From Trichormus variabilis 0441 (GTDB lineage Bacteria; Cyanobacteriota; Cyanobacteriia; Cyanobacteriales; Nostocaceae), in the NCBI RefSeq assembly GCF_009856605.1, contig NZ_CP047242.1, positions 2,233,501 to 2,297,500 on the forward strand: a stretch of DNA of 64,000 nt. The letters are read 5' to 3'. Within the stretch, counting starts at the first letter, position 1, and the number at the start of each line of letters is the position of its first letter. The notes below the pieces were generated by a model. That model worked only from the letters and a program-made list of their open reading frames with translations. It did no database searches and had not been told where the DNA came from. This document shows, one piece after another, positions 8,010 to 20,953 of this stretch. The position numbers and the translations under genes are program-made.

Positions 8010-9596
8010 ATGAAATTACCAAAAATTAATCTACCTTTACTGATAATTTCATTGGGTATAATTTTTTCATTATACTTACTATCACGAGTGCCTGAGGATA
8101 TTTATTTTAGCGGCGACGCTGGATTAAAAGCCCTACTAGCAAAGCAGTTTAGTTCTGGGAAGTTAAACTTTGATCTAGATTTATCAGTACCCTCATGGGT
8201 ACGTAATCTCTGGGATAATGGGCTTTATCCTTTTGAACCACCCTTTAGTTATAAAATATCTAATCGTTACTACATTACTTTCCCCTTTACTTTTCCCTTA
8301 ATCACAGCGCCTTTCCATGCCCTATTCGGTTATAGAGGTTTTTATATAGTACCCCTATTATCTACATGGATAATCTGGTTTAATTTTTATCGCATTTGCC
8401 AATTTTTCAAAATTAGTGTACTCACAACTTCTATAGGTATTACCACACTAATATTTGCTTCTCCACTCACCATGTATAGTGCTATGTATTGGGAACATAC
8501 ACTTGCAGTGAGTTTAGCTTTTGCTGGACTAGTAATTATTTTAAGTAAGGGTGAAGAAGGGTTTACTCAAAAAGATGCCCTAGTTAGTGGAATATTGATT
8601 GGTTTATCAGTCTGGTTTAGACCGGAGTTTCTTGCCCTAGTGGCAATTTTAATTCCCTTAGCTCTTTCTTCCTATAAAATTAAGCTAGGAAAAATCAGTA
8701 TTATCAATCAGCATAAAATCTTATTTATTATTAGCTTGTTAGCAACGGTTTCCTGCTTTTTTATTATTAATAAATTAATTTATAATCACCCCTTAGGCGC
8801 TCATGCACTCCAAGTCGTAGAAGAATTTTCTCTTCAAGAACGGTTATCAAAAGCTCATAGGATTTTCGGTCGTCTGTGGAAAAATTTCCGAGAATACTTT
8901 CCTATTGTATATTTCACAATTATTTTTACTGGGTTGTCAGTGTTCTATAAATCTATAAAACTGACAGCCGCAATGAAAAAAATTGTTTTGATATCCATCC
9001 CCTTCATTTTTTTAGTACCTATACTTCTACCTAGTGATGGTGGTAAACAATGGGGACCTAGATTTTTGTTGATTCTGATTCCGCTACTGAGTCTACTAGC
9101 AGCATTTCTTTTAGAATCTACTTTATCAATTAGACAGTTTGGTATCAAATATATTAGTACTGGCATCTTCACAGCACTATTTATGATTGGTGTTTACGCA
9201 AATACATTTATGGGGATAAATTACAGCTATTTTACTGGAAACACAGAAGCTATAGATATCCGCAATTTTTTGCGCCAGGATGATCACAAAATTGTAGCCG
9301 TTGCTCATCAATATATTAGCCAAAGTTTTGAAGCTGCTTTTAAAAATAAACTATTTTTTCTTACAAAGAATTTAGACGACACCAGTAAGCTAGGTTTAGC
9401 TTTAAACGAACAAGGATATGATAATTTTGTTTACGTATGTGCTTCTTATGATCCATGTTTCTCTTCACCGACTATACCTAGTCAAATAAATATTTCTGCG
9501 ACAGACAAACTTTTACGCGTTCAACTGAAAGAAGTGAAAAAGAACAAAAAGTATATCATCCAAGAAGCTGAGATTGTTCAGGTAAAAGATAATTGA
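8010..9596 (+). CDS. Polytopic membrane protein, GT39/PMT-like glycosyltransferase
   Basis: About 528 residues from the ATG at 8010 (a TTG at 7971 is in frame). The first membrane helix (LLIISLGIIFSLYLL) is followed by a periplasmic loop containing YFSGDAGLKALL; an acidic residue in this first loop is the hallmark of lipid-sugar-dependent (GT-C) transferases. Roughly ten further hydrophobic helices follow, then a soluble C-terminal domain of ~110 residues. The family moves sugars from polyprenyl-phosphate donors to proteins or lipids. It opens a run of four glycosylation genes. It is very AT-rich relative to the core genes nearby, which suggests transfer. Confidence 0.8.
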   Translation: MKLPKINLPLLIISLGIIFSLYLLSRVPEDIYFSGDAGLKALLAKQFSSGKLNFDLDLSVPSWVRNLWDNGLYPFEPPFSYKISNRYYITFPFTFPLITAPFHALFGYRGFYIVPLLSTWIIWFNFYRICQFFKISVLTTSIGITTLIFASPLTMYSAMYWEHTLAVSLAFAGLVIILSKGEEGFTQKDALVSGILIGLSVWFRPEFLALVAILIPLALSSYKIKLGKISIINQHKILFIISLLATVSCFFIINKLIYNHPLGAHALQVVEEFSLQERLSKAHRIFGRLWKNFREYFPIVYFTIIFTGLSVFYKSIKLTAAMKKIVLISIPFIFLVPILLPSDGGKQWGPRFLLILIPLLSLLAAFLLESTLSIRQFGIKYISTGIFTALFMIGVYANTFMGINYSYFTGNTEAIDIRNFLRQDDHKIVAVAHQYISQSFEAAFKNKLFFLTKNLDDTSKLGLALNEQGYDNFVYVCASYDPCFSSPTIPSQINISATDKLLRVQLKEVKKNKKYIIQEAEIVQVKDN

Positions 9597-10132
9597 AAAT
9601 TAATTTGTACCTAGCCCTAATAAGGTAATCAGACTAACTAAAGTTAAGTAGGGTAGATCAATATGAATAGTTTCTGAGTATAGTTAGGTTCTATCACTCT
9701 GATACAAACTACTGGACTGACATGACTAAAATGATGCAATAGACTAGGACGAAATTAAACGCAGATGCACGTAGATATTGACGAAGTCTTCCCGCAGGGT
9801 ACGCGGATAGAATTTCTGTTACTGCACTATTTTAGACTTGCCGCGCCACTATATCTTTGATATTTTTATCTGGAAATCTTTACGTAAGCTTTTTAAGTAA
9901 GAAAAGCTTTACTATTATTTTCACTTAATCATCAATACCTATGTGTATCTTCCAAAAGATGCAAAAGGTCTACTCAATGAGACTACTTAGTTAGCTTAAG
10001 GTTAAAAATCTAACTATGCTTAACAGTATTTATATTTAAACTAATATCAAAAACATATTTAACACAAATATTACAGTGGTCTGTAAATATTCTTGGTATC
10101 ATCAGGACAACACCATATAAGCAAATATATTG
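9597..10132. other. 536-bp intergenic region in the glycosylation island
   Basis: AT-rich with no convincing reading frame. A GC-richer patch near 9755-9845 (TTCCCGCAGGGTACGCGG) resembles a dispersed palindromic element; a related-looking patch lies at 12085-12190. No strong promoter was identified. Confidence 0.6.
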
Positions 10133-11827
10133 ATGAATCCTGGGTTCCCAGTTACTAAACTTAATAAACTAGTTTCTCTAGAAACTTTAGCATTAGCAGC
10201 GATCGCCATTGCCGTGCTATTACGTATAGTGAACTTAGGTAGCCGAGAATTTTGGTATGACGAAGTGCTATCTCTACTCCTGGCTACAGGCCAGAAAAGT
10301 GCATACCAGACTCCCAAAGATATACCAGTAGCCTTGGCTGAATATTTGCCGTTACTCACCTTACCTCTTGAATCGGGTTTTGGTGCAGTTATCTCCACCG
10401 TCAAAGAATTACTGTTGAGTTTACTGGGAGGAGAACCGCATCCACCATTATTTTATTTGAGTCAGCATTTGTGGTTGCGCCTTTTCGGTAATAGCGAAGC
10501 AAGCATGCGGAGTTTAAATACATTATTCAGTATTGGGGCGATCGCTAGTGCTTACAGTTTAGGTAAAGTTTTCATCGGACATCGTGGTGGCTTACTGCTG
10601 GCGGCGTTCCTGGGAATCAACCCCTTTTATTTATTCCACTCTCTGAATGTGCGGATGTATGCGCCTTTAGTTTTGTGGACAACACTCAGTGCTGCTGCAC
10701 TTTTTCATCTGATTAAAGAATCTCCTAAGTCAAAGGCTAACCACAGCCTTCATCATCAGTTGTGGTGGAACATCCTATTTATTGGTTCCATAGCTGCTGG
10801 TTTGTTGACCTTTTATTTTTATTTATATTGGGTGATAGCTTTAGCCGTTTTAGTAGTTTATCTGGATAGGCAACATTGGTGGCAACATGGTTTGCGTTTA
10901 GGCGCAGGAGTGATGCTAACCATTCCTTGGATGCTGTGGGGGGGTATCAAACAAATCCGCAGTGCAGATTTGCAAAGATTTGGTAGTCTTAAAAATACTG
11001 GTTCAGCAATATTAACCCACTTGCAAGACACAACTCAGACCTTAGCGAGTAACTTAGTATTGGGGGACTGGGTAACGAGCTTGCCCACAATTAGTATAGT
11101 TATAGTTGGTTGTTTAGCGATCGCTTTCATCATCGCCTCTAGTCTGAAACTCTGGCGACAAGGTGAGCGAAAAGATTTGACTGTAGCTTTAATATTAGGA
11201 ATTTTGCCCCTTTTAATAGCTTTAGGATTAGATATTGTCACCAAAAAGACTACTTTAAATTTTGGCGGCGGAAGAACCATGATTATTATTCTTCCTGGGT
11301 GTTTATTATTATTAACTTTGTGGTTAGAGAAAGCCTTGTCTTCACAATGGCGCACACTAGTAATTTCTAGTTTATTGCTGTTATATCTCACCATTGGTAT
11401 CAGCGATTTTAGTTTACGACAACGCTCAATTTTTCATTCAGTCGCCGAAATCATCTCCCAACAGAAAGAACAACCAATCCTCATAGCCATGAATTCTAAA
11501 GCTTGGGGTCATGTTTTACGTTTAGCATATTACGCTCCTTCAAAAACCCCAGTGATGCTGTTAGCCGAACATCCTGCGGATTTAGCAACTTCACTAGAAA
11601 AAGTTTTAAAAAATGAAACCCAACAATATCCCCGGATTCTTTGGTTGGAAAGTGCAAATCCTGTATGGTCGAAATTAAAAACATCAGCACAGATAGAAAC
11701 CGAACATCAGAAGATGCAGGAAATTTTATCAAAGCAGTTTCAACTAACAAAAACTCAAAATCTCACGGGTACAATGGACTTAGATAGTTTTACCCTAAAA
11801 GTTTACAATCGTTCTACCAATAGTTGA
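10133..11827 (+). CDS. GT39-family membrane glycosyltransferase
   Basis: 564 residues from the ATG at 10133 (a TTG directly precedes it). After the first helix comes NLGSREFWYDEVLSLLLA, the WxDE loop motif of PMT/ArnT-type GT-C enzymes, then HPPLFYLSQHLW, a strongly conserved loop of the bacterial GT39 group. About eleven hydrophobic helices follow, with a soluble C-terminal tail after ~residue 440. It probably transfers a sugar from a polyprenyl-phosphate donor on the outer face of the plasma membrane. Paralogous to the gene at 14090, which shares the same two motifs. Confidence 0.88.
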   Translation: MNPGFPVTKLNKLVSLETLALAAIAIAVLLRIVNLGSREFWYDEVLSLLLATGQKSAYQTPKDIPVALAEYLPLLTLPLESGFGAVISTVKELLLSLLGGEPHPPLFYLSQHLWLRLFGNSEASMRSLNTLFSIGAIASAYSLGKVFIGHRGGLLLAAFLGINPFYLFHSLNVRMYAPLVLWTTLSAAALFHLIKESPKSKANHSLHHQLWWNILFIGSIAAGLLTFYFYLYWVIALAVLVVYLDRQHWWQHGLRLGAGVMLTIPWMLWGGIKQIRSADLQRFGSLKNTGSAILTHLQDTTQTLASNLVLGDWVTSLPTISIVIVGCLAIAFIIASSLKLWRQGERKDLTVALILGILPLLIALGLDIVTKKTTLNFGGGRTMIIILPGCLLLLTLWLEKALSSQWRTLVISSLLLLYLTIGISDFSLRQRSIFHSVAEIISQQKEQPILIAMNSKAWGHVLRLAYYAPSKTPVMLLAEHPADLATSLEKVLKNETQQYPRILWLESANPVWSKLKTSAQIETEHQKMQEILSKQFQLTKTQNLTGTMDLDSFTLKVYNRSTNS

Positions 11828-12645
11828 AATTTACAGAATATAATCATCAAAGACTGAATCAGAAATTTAAATTGTGTGGTTAACATATTTCTCAATGGCA
11901 TTGATGGAATTATTGTCATATTCTCATCAAAATACATCAAAGCCATCGGGAAATTTTTCTTATTTAACCATTTATGTTTGTTGACTTTTAATAGATTTGA
12001 AAGCCTTTTATTCTCAGGGCTTTATTGAATACCAATTATCGATGAAGATGCGCTTAATTATTTGATAACTAGAAAATTATCATAAGGAAATCTCTGCGTA
12101 CCTTGGCGTTAACCACCCTGCGGGTACTCCTGCGAAGAACTCGTAGAGTAGCCGAAGCGTCTACAGTGTTACTATGCGTTAAAAAGGCTAAAATTTGGCG
12201 CAGTTTTACAAAAAAACGGTATGAACTTTATATCTTAATCAAACTTGAATTTACATTATCTTGAAGTTTTAGATCGTATCTCATCAGTACATTCAGTAGT
12301 ATTAATAATTTCAATTTAATCAAGACTTCAAAATTAGCTCTCAAGTCTAAAAAGCTTGTAAACCTTCCAGAATTTTATTAGTCATATTCACTGAATTACC
12401 GCATACTGAAGTAGTCATGGTAAAACTATGGTTGTTTAACTCTATTCACCACAACCCAATACTTGAATTAAGTAAATTTACTTATTCCTATTACCTATAG
12501 TAATCCGTTCTACTTTTTGTTGGCTTTGGTGCCAGCCTGCCCCATCAAGGAGAATAGGCTCATCCAAAAGCAATTGATTAATGACAACTAACCATTAACA
12601 CTGACCGTACATATCAGTTCTATTTTTCACACCTCATTTAAATTT
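11828..12645. other. 818-bp intergenic region with dispersed repeat
   Basis: No credible gene. Mostly AT-rich. The GC-richer part at 12085-12190 contains a 27-bp core at 12124-12150 that recurs with four mismatches at 14007-14033. The segment just before the next gene carries short AATTAATGACAACTAACC-like repeat remnants (about 12575-12600). Confidence 0.65.
12124..12150 (+). repeat. 27-bp dispersed repeat core, copy 1
   Basis: It begins GTACTCCTGCGAAGAAC. The second copy is at 14007-14033 in the same orientation, also in an intergenic gap of the glycosylation island. It lies within a patch of small palindromes. Confidence 0.7.
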
Positions 12646-13890
12646 ATGAAAATCAACATCGCCAACGAATTATTAACTGTTCCAACTGGCCTTTTACAAG
12701 TTTCTGATGTGCCACCTAATAGTGTCGGTACTGGTCATAGAGATATATTTTTTTCTTTAATAATCCCTACCTATAAAGAACGGGACAATATTGAAAATGT
12801 TGTCAAAATCTTGAGTCAAACTCTAGATGAATTTATCCCAGGAGATTACGAATTAATTGTTGTGGATGATGATAGTCCAGATATGACTTGGGAAGTTGCC
12901 CATTCTTTGACTGAAGAGTATCCCCAACTGCGGGTGATGCGACGACAACAGGAACGAGGGCTATCTTCCGCAGTTGTTCGTGGTTGGCAGGTGGCGAGAG
13001 GAAGTGTTTTAGGGGTAATTGACGGAGATTTACAGCATCCACCAGAAGTATTAACACAACTGTTGACGAAAATTACCCAGGGAGCAGATTTGGCATTAGC
13101 TAGCCGTCACGTAGATGGTGGCGGTGTCAGTAGTTGGAGTGTAGTCAGACGTTTCTTATCTCGTGGCGCTCAAGTTTTGGGGTTGATGCTGTTACCGGGA
13201 GTATTGGGAAGAGTTTCTGACCCTATGAGTGGCTATTTTATGGTGCGTCGCAGCAGCGTAGCCAGGGCAACACTCAACCCAGTGGGATATAAAATTCTGT
13301 TAGAGGTCATTGGGCGGGGTAATGTTAAAAATATTGCTGAGGTTGGTTATGTGTTCTGCGAACGCCAGCAGGGTGAAAGTAAAGTCACATGGAAGCAATA
13401 TATAGACTATATTCACCATTTAGTCCGATTGCGTTTATCTACTGGGCGTGTAGGTCGAGTCCAGAAAAAAATGAATTTCCCCATAGATCGATTTCTGCGC
13501 TTTGCCTTGGTGGGACTGAGTGGAGTGTTTGTAGATATGGTACTGCTTTATTTACTCAGTGACCCCTCAACCTTGGCTTTGCCCTTGACTCGCAGCAAAA
13601 TTATTGCTGGTGAAATTGCTATCTTCAATAATTTTCTGTGGAATGATGCTTGGACGTTTGCTGATGTGACCATGAAACAGCAGGAATGGCATCAACGCCT
13701 GAAGCGATTTGCTAAATTTAACGTTATTTGTTTGGCGGGATTGGTGCTGAATGTATTGGTGTTGAATTTAGTGTTTAATTTCCTAATTCCTAACCGCTAC
13801 GTTGCTAACCTAGTGGCGATCGCCGTTGCTACTATTTGGAATTTCTGGGTTAACCTCAAACTTAGCTGGCGAGTCACTGACGTAAAATAG
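12646..13890 (+). CDS. Dolichol-phosphate mannosyltransferase-like GT2 fused to GtrA
   Basis: A 414-residue fusion. Residues ~35-260 form a GT2 catalytic domain: SLIIPTYKERDNIENVV, the nucleotide-binding VVDDDSPD, and the DxD-type VIDGDLQHPPE. This is the pattern of DPM1-type polyprenyl-phosphate sugar synthases. Residues ~280-410 form a GtrA domain with four membrane helices (RFALVGLSGVFVDMVLLYLL and following). It would charge a polyprenyl-phosphate with a sugar on the cytosolic face and help anchor or flip it, making the donor for the GT39 enzymes on either side. The start is ATG at 12646 with no clear SD. Confidence 0.92.
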   Translation: MKINIANELLTVPTGLLQVSDVPPNSVGTGHRDIFFSLIIPTYKERDNIENVVKILSQTLDEFIPGDYELIVVDDDSPDMTWEVAHSLTEEYPQLRVMRRQQERGLSSAVVRGWQVARGSVLGVIDGDLQHPPEVLTQLLTKITQGADLALASRHVDGGGVSSWSVVRRFLSRGAQVLGLMLLPGVLGRVSDPMSGYFMVRRSSVARATLNPVGYKILLEVIGRGNVKNIAEVGYVFCERQQGESKVTWKQYIDYIHHLVRLRLSTGRVGRVQKKMNFPIDRFLRFALVGLSGVFVDMVLLYLLSDPSTLALPLTRSKIIAGEIAIFNNFLWNDAWTFADVTMKQQEWHQRLKRFAKFNVICLAGLVLNVLVLNLVFNFLIPNRYVANLVAIAVATIWNFWVNLKLSWRVTDVK

Positions 13891-14006
13891 TCAGCGAACT
13901 TAAATTGGCGTGTGCGGTCTAATATATACAAATTGACACCAATTTAAAAAAAGAATACGACAGATATACAGCCCCAAATGCTTGTCCTGTCTTGACTTTG
14001 AATTTT

Positions 14007-14033
14007 GTACTCCTGCGGAGAACCCGAAGGGTA
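14007..14033 (+). repeat. 27-bp dispersed repeat core, copy 2
   Basis: It begins GTACTCCTGCGGAGAAC and matches the copy at 12124-12150. It lies just upstream of the GT39 gene at 14090, in a patch with ATTTTG/GAATT remnants. Confidence 0.7.
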
Positions 14034-14089
14034 TTTTGAATTGGTACGACTTGTTCTGCCACTTGGCTTTTCGCAAGGAATAGATTGGT

Positions 14090-15763
14090 TTGTATAATTG
14101 GCACTCTCAAGTTTCGACTCGCTGGTTTCATCCTTTACTTTTACTAACCTGGTTTATCATCGGTCTGGGCTTACGTTTTACCAACTTGACCGCCAAGCCT
14201 CCTTGGACTGATGAATTTGCTACTTTAGTGTTTAGCTTGGGGAATAGTTTTTTACCAGTACCCCTAGATCAGGCGATCGCACCTGATATTCTCTTACAAC
14301 CCCTACAACCAAACCCAGCCTCTGGAATTGGGGACGTAATTCACAACTTAATTACGGAAGACAACCATCCACCACTATATTTTGCCCTAGTGCATCTGTG
14401 GATGAAGTTGTTTCCCAATCAAGGACAATTAGTCTCCCTATTGGCGGCGCGTTCATTTCCCGCTTTACTAGGGGCAGTCTCCATTCCCCTTACATATATC
14501 TTAGGTAGGTTAGCCTTCCGTTCTTCATTGGTAGGACAGTTAGCGGCTGGAATGATGGCAGTGTCACCATACGGAGTGTATTTAGGACAAGAAGCACGCC
14601 ATTACACCTTAGCTATGATCTGGGTGATTGCATCCCTTTCCTGCTTAGTAATTGCCACACGCCACATTCAAAACCGCACATTATTACCCTTCTGGTTAAT
14701 CATCTTGTGGGTGGGAATTAATGCTTTGGGGATTGCCACCCATTACTTCTTCACCCTGACTCTTTGTGCAGAAGCCTTGGTATTAATATTTTTAGCCTGG
14801 CAACAATCTACACAAACCAAAACTTTAGTATTTTTCTCACCCCTTTGGTGGCGCATCTATGCTGTAGCTGCTGGTACGGCTGTAGCTGGTTTAGTTTGGC
14901 TACCCAGTATTTTAGAAAATCGCTATCGCAGTAGTTTAACTGCATGGATTCAAGTTGATGGCATCGGCTTACACCTAATCAACCCAATTTTTCAAGCTTT
15001 CGCTGCATGGGTGACAATGATTATGTTGCTCCCAATCGAGTCATCACAGTTAGCAGTAGTGATTGCTTCCGGCTTGGTAATGCTAATTTTTGCTATTTGG
15101 GCCACACCGATTTTAGTTCGTGGGTTTAAATTCCAACTACAACAACCCCAAACCAGCTTGGCGATGCAAGTATTTATTGGGGTAGTTTTAGGAGCGATCG
15201 CTTTATTCTTTATATTGACTTATATTTTTGGTGTTGATATCACACGGGGCGCTCGTTACAACTTTGTCTATTTTCCCGCCGTCATTATCCTCGTGGGTGC
15301 TAGCCTAGCCGTCTGTTGGCGAACTAGCAAAAAAGCTGTGATGATCATCTGGCTGATGGGATTCGTCAGTGCTGTCACAGTTATTTGTAATTTGGGTTAT
15401 CAAAAATACTACCGCCCTGATTTGTTAGTTCAAGTCATTCAACAAAATTCTCAGGTTCCAGTTCTCATTGCTACAACCCATAAAACCTTAGTCCAAACTG
15501 GCGAAATGATGGGGATAGCCAGGGAGTTAAAATTATCTACTTCACAAACTTCTACTCAGTTTCTCCTGGCTCATCAAGAAACAGACCCCAGCACTTCCAC
15601 TGTTTCCCTAGAAAATACACTCAAACAACTGCCACGACCTTTTGATCTATGGCTCGTCAATTTCCACGCACCAACAGCAGCAGAAGTCAAGCAATGTTTA
15701 GCTGACACCAAACCGTTAACCGCCGTAGACGGCTATGAATACAAAATCTATCACTGTCGTTAG
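14090..15763 (+). CDS. GT39-family membrane glycosyltransferase
   Basis: 557 residues from the TTG at 14090, supported by an upstream AAGGA. The next ATG is far downstream and would lose the first helix and motif. LTAKPPWTDEFATLVFSLG gives the WxDE motif and DNHPPLYFALVHLW gives the second loop; GQEARHYTLAMIW continues the GT39 pattern. About eleven membrane helices precede a soluble tail. Together with 8010, 10133 and 12646 it forms a likely pathway in which a sugar is loaded on a polyprenol carrier and transferred outside the membrane. The acceptor is unknown. Confidence 0.87.
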   Translation: MYNWHSQVSTRWFHPLLLLTWFIIGLGLRFTNLTAKPPWTDEFATLVFSLGNSFLPVPLDQAIAPDILLQPLQPNPASGIGDVIHNLITEDNHPPLYFALVHLWMKLFPNQGQLVSLLAARSFPALLGAVSIPLTYILGRLAFRSSLVGQLAAGMMAVSPYGVYLGQEARHYTLAMIWVIASLSCLVIATRHIQNRTLLPFWLIILWVGINALGIATHYFFTLTLCAEALVLIFLAWQQSTQTKTLVFFSPLWWRIYAVAAGTAVAGLVWLPSILENRYRSSLTAWIQVDGIGLHLINPIFQAFAAWVTMIMLLPIESSQLAVVIASGLVMLIFAIWATPILVRGFKFQLQQPQTSLAMQVFIGVVLGAIALFFILTYIFGVDITRGARYNFVYFPAVIILVGASLAVCWRTSKKAVMIIWLMGFVSAVTVICNLGYQKYYRPDLLVQVIQQNSQVPVLIATTHKTLVQTGEMMGIARELKLSTSQTSTQFLLAHQETDPSTSTVSLENTLKQLPRPFDLWLVNFHAPTAAEVKQCLADTKPLTAVDGYEYKIYHCR

Positions 15764-15845
15764 TCAAGGGTAAGGAGCGGGGAATAAAAACATTTTCTTT
15801 CCCCTATACCCCTACACCCTTACACCCCTAATTCTATTGGAGTAT

Positions 15846-17108
15846 CTAAGCGATCGCAGCTGATAATGAATGGGTAACCGCTTGCTTCAAGAAATCCGCC
15901 TTATCGGTACGTTCCCAGGGTAAATCTAGGTCATTCCGTCCCAAGTGACCGTAAGCCGCGACGTCCTGATAAAAACGTCCGCCTCTTTCGCTTGGTAAGT
16001 TGCGTAAGTTGAAGCTGTGGATAATCCCTGCTGGACGTAGTTCAAAGTTATCTTTAACTAGTCCCAACAGAATTTCATCATCTACCTTGCCAGTCCCAAA
16101 GGTATCGAGAAAAATACTCACCGGTCGCGCTACACCAATTGCATAGCTCAACTGGACTTCACATTTTTCTGCCAACCCAGCAGCTACAATATTTTTAGCT
16201 ACATAACGAGCCGCATAAGCCGCAGAACGGTCTACTTTTGTGGGGTCTTTGCCAGAGAAAGCGCCGCCACCATGTCGAGAATAACCGCCATAGGTATCGA
16301 CAATAATTTTCCGTCCTGTCAAACCAGAATCGCCTTGCGGCCCACCGATGACAAACTTACCAGTGGGGTTAACTAAAAAGCGTGTCTCTTGATCTGGTTT
16401 AATTTCCAGGTCACCAAACACTGGTTCAACTACAGCAGTCCACAGGTCTTGTTTGATTTTGGCTTGTACTGCCGCTTCGTCGGTAATATCGCCGATGGTG
16501 GCTGTATGCTGGGTGGAAATCAGCACCGTATCAATGCCAACTGGGCGGCCATCTTCGTAAACGACGGTAACTTGAGTTTTACCATCAGGACGTAAATAAG
16601 ACAATTCTCCAGTCTTACGGACTGCTGCTAGTCGGCGAGCAATACGGTGAGCCAAGCAAATAGGCAAAGGCATCAATTCTGGAGTTTCGTTACAAGCAAA
16701 ACCGAACATGATACCTTGATCACCAGCGCCGATTTTATCGAACAGTTCTTCACTATCCTGTTCGCGGGTTTCTTGAGCAGTGTTTACACCTTGAGCAATA
16801 TCTGGTGATTGTTCATCTAAAGCCACAATTACACTAGTGCTGCTAGCAGAAAAGCCATTATCAGCATTGGTGTAGCCAATTTCCGCAATTTTTTGGCGGG
16901 CAATATTGGCATAATTAACGTTAGCCTTAGTGGTGATTTCACCGGTGATTAACACCAAGCCAGTATTTACCACAACCTCAGCTGCCACCCGACTAGTAGG
17001 GTCTTGTGTCAGCAAAGTGTCTAAAATCGTATCAGAAATTTGATCGCAGATTTTATCTGGATGGCCTTCGGTGACTGACTCGGAGGTAAATAAATAACGT
17101 CGAGACAA
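15846..17108 (-). CDS. metK: S-adenosylmethionine synthetase
   Basis: A 420-residue enzyme that makes S-adenosylmethionine from methionine and ATP. Motifs: [14 protein letters not shown] at the N terminus, the signature [15 protein letters not shown], and the second signature [16 protein letters not shown]. The start codon is TTG at 17108, supported by AGGAGG eight bases upstream; no nearby in-frame ATG would keep the first strand. Cytosolic homotetramer in family terms. It reads in the same direction as prk, which has its own terminator just upstream. Confidence 0.97.
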   Translation of the reverse strand: MSRRYLFTSESVTEGHPDKICDQISDTILDTLLTQDPTSRVAAEVVVNTGLVLITGEITTKANVNYANIARQKIAEIGYTNADNGFSASSTSVIVALDEQSPDIAQGVNTAQETREQDSEELFDKIGAGDQGIMFGFACNETPELMPLPICLAHRIARRLAAVRKTGELSYLRPDGKTQVTVVYEDGRPVGIDTVLISTQHTATIGDITDEAAVQAKIKQDLWTAVVEPVFGDLEIKPDQETRFLVNPTGKFVIGGPQGDSGLTGRKIIVDTYGGYSRHGGGAFSGKDPTKVDRSAAYAARYVAKNIVAAGLAEKCEVQLSYAIGVARPVSIFLDTFGTGKVDDEILLGLVKDNFELRPAGIIHSFNLRNLPSERGGRFYQDVAAYGHLGRNDLDLPWERTDKADFLKQAVTHSLSAAIA

Positions 17109-17318
17109 TTCGTATTCCTCCTAATGATAGTATTTTCACTGACTAAGCATTTGAGATATTTAGTCAAGCTACTAATTACTGAAATCATAACAATCTTGAC
17201 ACATCCAGCAGGGAGTATCTTGTTTTTTCGGGTAAAGTTACCCTATCTTTAAGTATTTATATTAGACAATTTTAATTTACCGAAATTATCAATAGGTTGA
17301 ATATGTTTTCGTAGATAC

Positions 17319-17344
17319 AAAAAAGGGGTACTCGTAAGTACCCC
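17319..17344 (-). terminator. Rho-independent terminator of prk
   Basis: On the minus strand an 8-bp perfect stem (GGGGTACT / AGTACCCC, 17325-17344, 4-nt loop) is followed by a run of six T residues (17319-17324 read in reverse). It sits 28 bases after the prk stop codon. This is the best intrinsic terminator in the window. Confidence 0.9.
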
Positions 17345-17371
17345 AGAAGTTTTGACACAAAAACTGCTGTA

Positions 17372-18376
17372 TTAAACCTGAACTGCTAGTTTGGCTTCCT
17401 TTGCTGTCAAGCGCTCGTAAGCAGCACGCATTTTCAAACCTGTTAATACTTGGAAAAAACCAGTTCCGTTGTTAGAACCGGGATATTCACGGTGTTGGAG
17501 CAACAGCTGAGTCAACTCACCTTGATACTTAGTAGATGTATTGCTGAGGTGGGTTTCGATGTAGATTACTTCTTCGAGGTTGTCAAATTGACCATCTACC
17601 TCTAGAACTGAGACATAGCGACCGTAGTAAACATCGGAACCGTAGTATAACTGCATTCCTGGGTAAGAACAGGTGAGCTTACGTCCACAAGGAGTCCAGT
17701 TAATTGTTGAACCTTCATCAAACAAGTAAGCGGGTTCAAAACCTTCTTTTCCTTCCCGTTGTAGCATCCGCACCCGCAGGACTTTACGATCTGTATCATC
17801 CTTGATCAAGTTGGTGGGCAATACTTGTAGCACCACATCGGCGAATTCTCTTTGAGGTTCGATATATTTTTGGAAATCTGGCTTACGAGAATTGATAGCC
17901 GCTAGAACATCTTCGTAGCGATGACCTCTTTCTGCCATATCACGCTGGATTTTCCAAGCAATTTTGACTTCATCGCTGATGTCAAAATAGACGCTGAAAT
18001 CGAGGAGCGATCGCACCCGTTCATCATATAAAGGGTGTAGACCCTCAACCACTACAATGTGATTTGGTTTTACTATTTCAGGTGGATCGATTAGGCCGGT
18101 TTCGTGGTTATAAATCGGCTTATTAATCGTTTGCCCTTCTTTGAGCGCTTTGATTTGCTCATACATCAGGTCAAAATTGTTGGCCCTGGGGTCGAGTGCG
18201 GTGATTCCAGTTTCTTTACGTTGTTTACGATCCAAAGAATGGTAGTCATCTAAACAGATGACTGTCATAAACTCTTCACCAAATAAATCTATCAGACGAC
18301 GCAAAAACGTAGATTTACCGCACCCGGAGTCTCCGGCTACTCCAATCAGTACCACGCGTTCCGGCTTAGTTGTCAT
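17372..18376 (-). CDS. prk: Phosphoribulokinase
   Basis: A 334-residue Calvin-cycle enzyme that makes ribulose 1,5-bisphosphate from ribulose 5-phosphate and ATP. The P-loop is GVAGDSGCGKST. Cys19 inside the loop and Cys41 (TVICLDDYH) are the redox pair controlled by thioredoxin in oxygenic phototrophs, and a second Cys pair near the C terminus (CGRKLTC) matches the site involved in the GAPDH/CP12 complex. The enzyme is therefore expected to be dark-inactivated. The ATG at 18376 is preceded by GAGGAG. It has its own terminator. Confidence 0.97.
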   Translation of the reverse strand: MTTKPERVVLIGVAGDSGCGKSTFLRRLIDLFGEEFMTVICLDDYHSLDRKQRKETGITALDPRANNFDLMYEQIKALKEGQTINKPIYNHETGLIDPPEIVKPNHIVVVEGLHPLYDERVRSLLDFSVYFDISDEVKIAWKIQRDMAERGHRYEDVLAAINSRKPDFQKYIEPQREFADVVLQVLPTNLIKDDTDRKVLRVRMLQREGKEGFEPAYLFDEGSTINWTPCGRKLTCSYPGMQLYYGSDVYYGRYVSVLEVDGQFDNLEEVIYIETHLSNTSTKYQGELTQLLLQHREYPGSNNGTGFFQVLTGLKMRAAYERLTAKEAKLAVQV

Positions 18377-20867
<2,491 letters not shown>

Positions 20868-20945
20868 GTTGGTCATTTGTCATTGGTCATTTGTCGGTAG
20901 CGAAATACAAACAACTGACAACTGATAACAAACAACTAACAAAAT
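20868..20945. repeat. Heptamer-type repeat after petH
   Basis: TTGGTCATTTGTCA-type units are followed by ACAACTGACAACTGA-type units, so the two halves are roughly complementary. The array begins directly after the petH stop codon. Confidence 0.7.
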
Positions 20946-20953
20946 TGATGAAT

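Noticed and set aside
17109..17318. SAM riboswitch upstream of metK
   Set aside because: No conserved SAM-I, SAM-II or SAM/SAH core could be recognised in the leader; only a short TAGGGTAACTTTACCC stem was seen.
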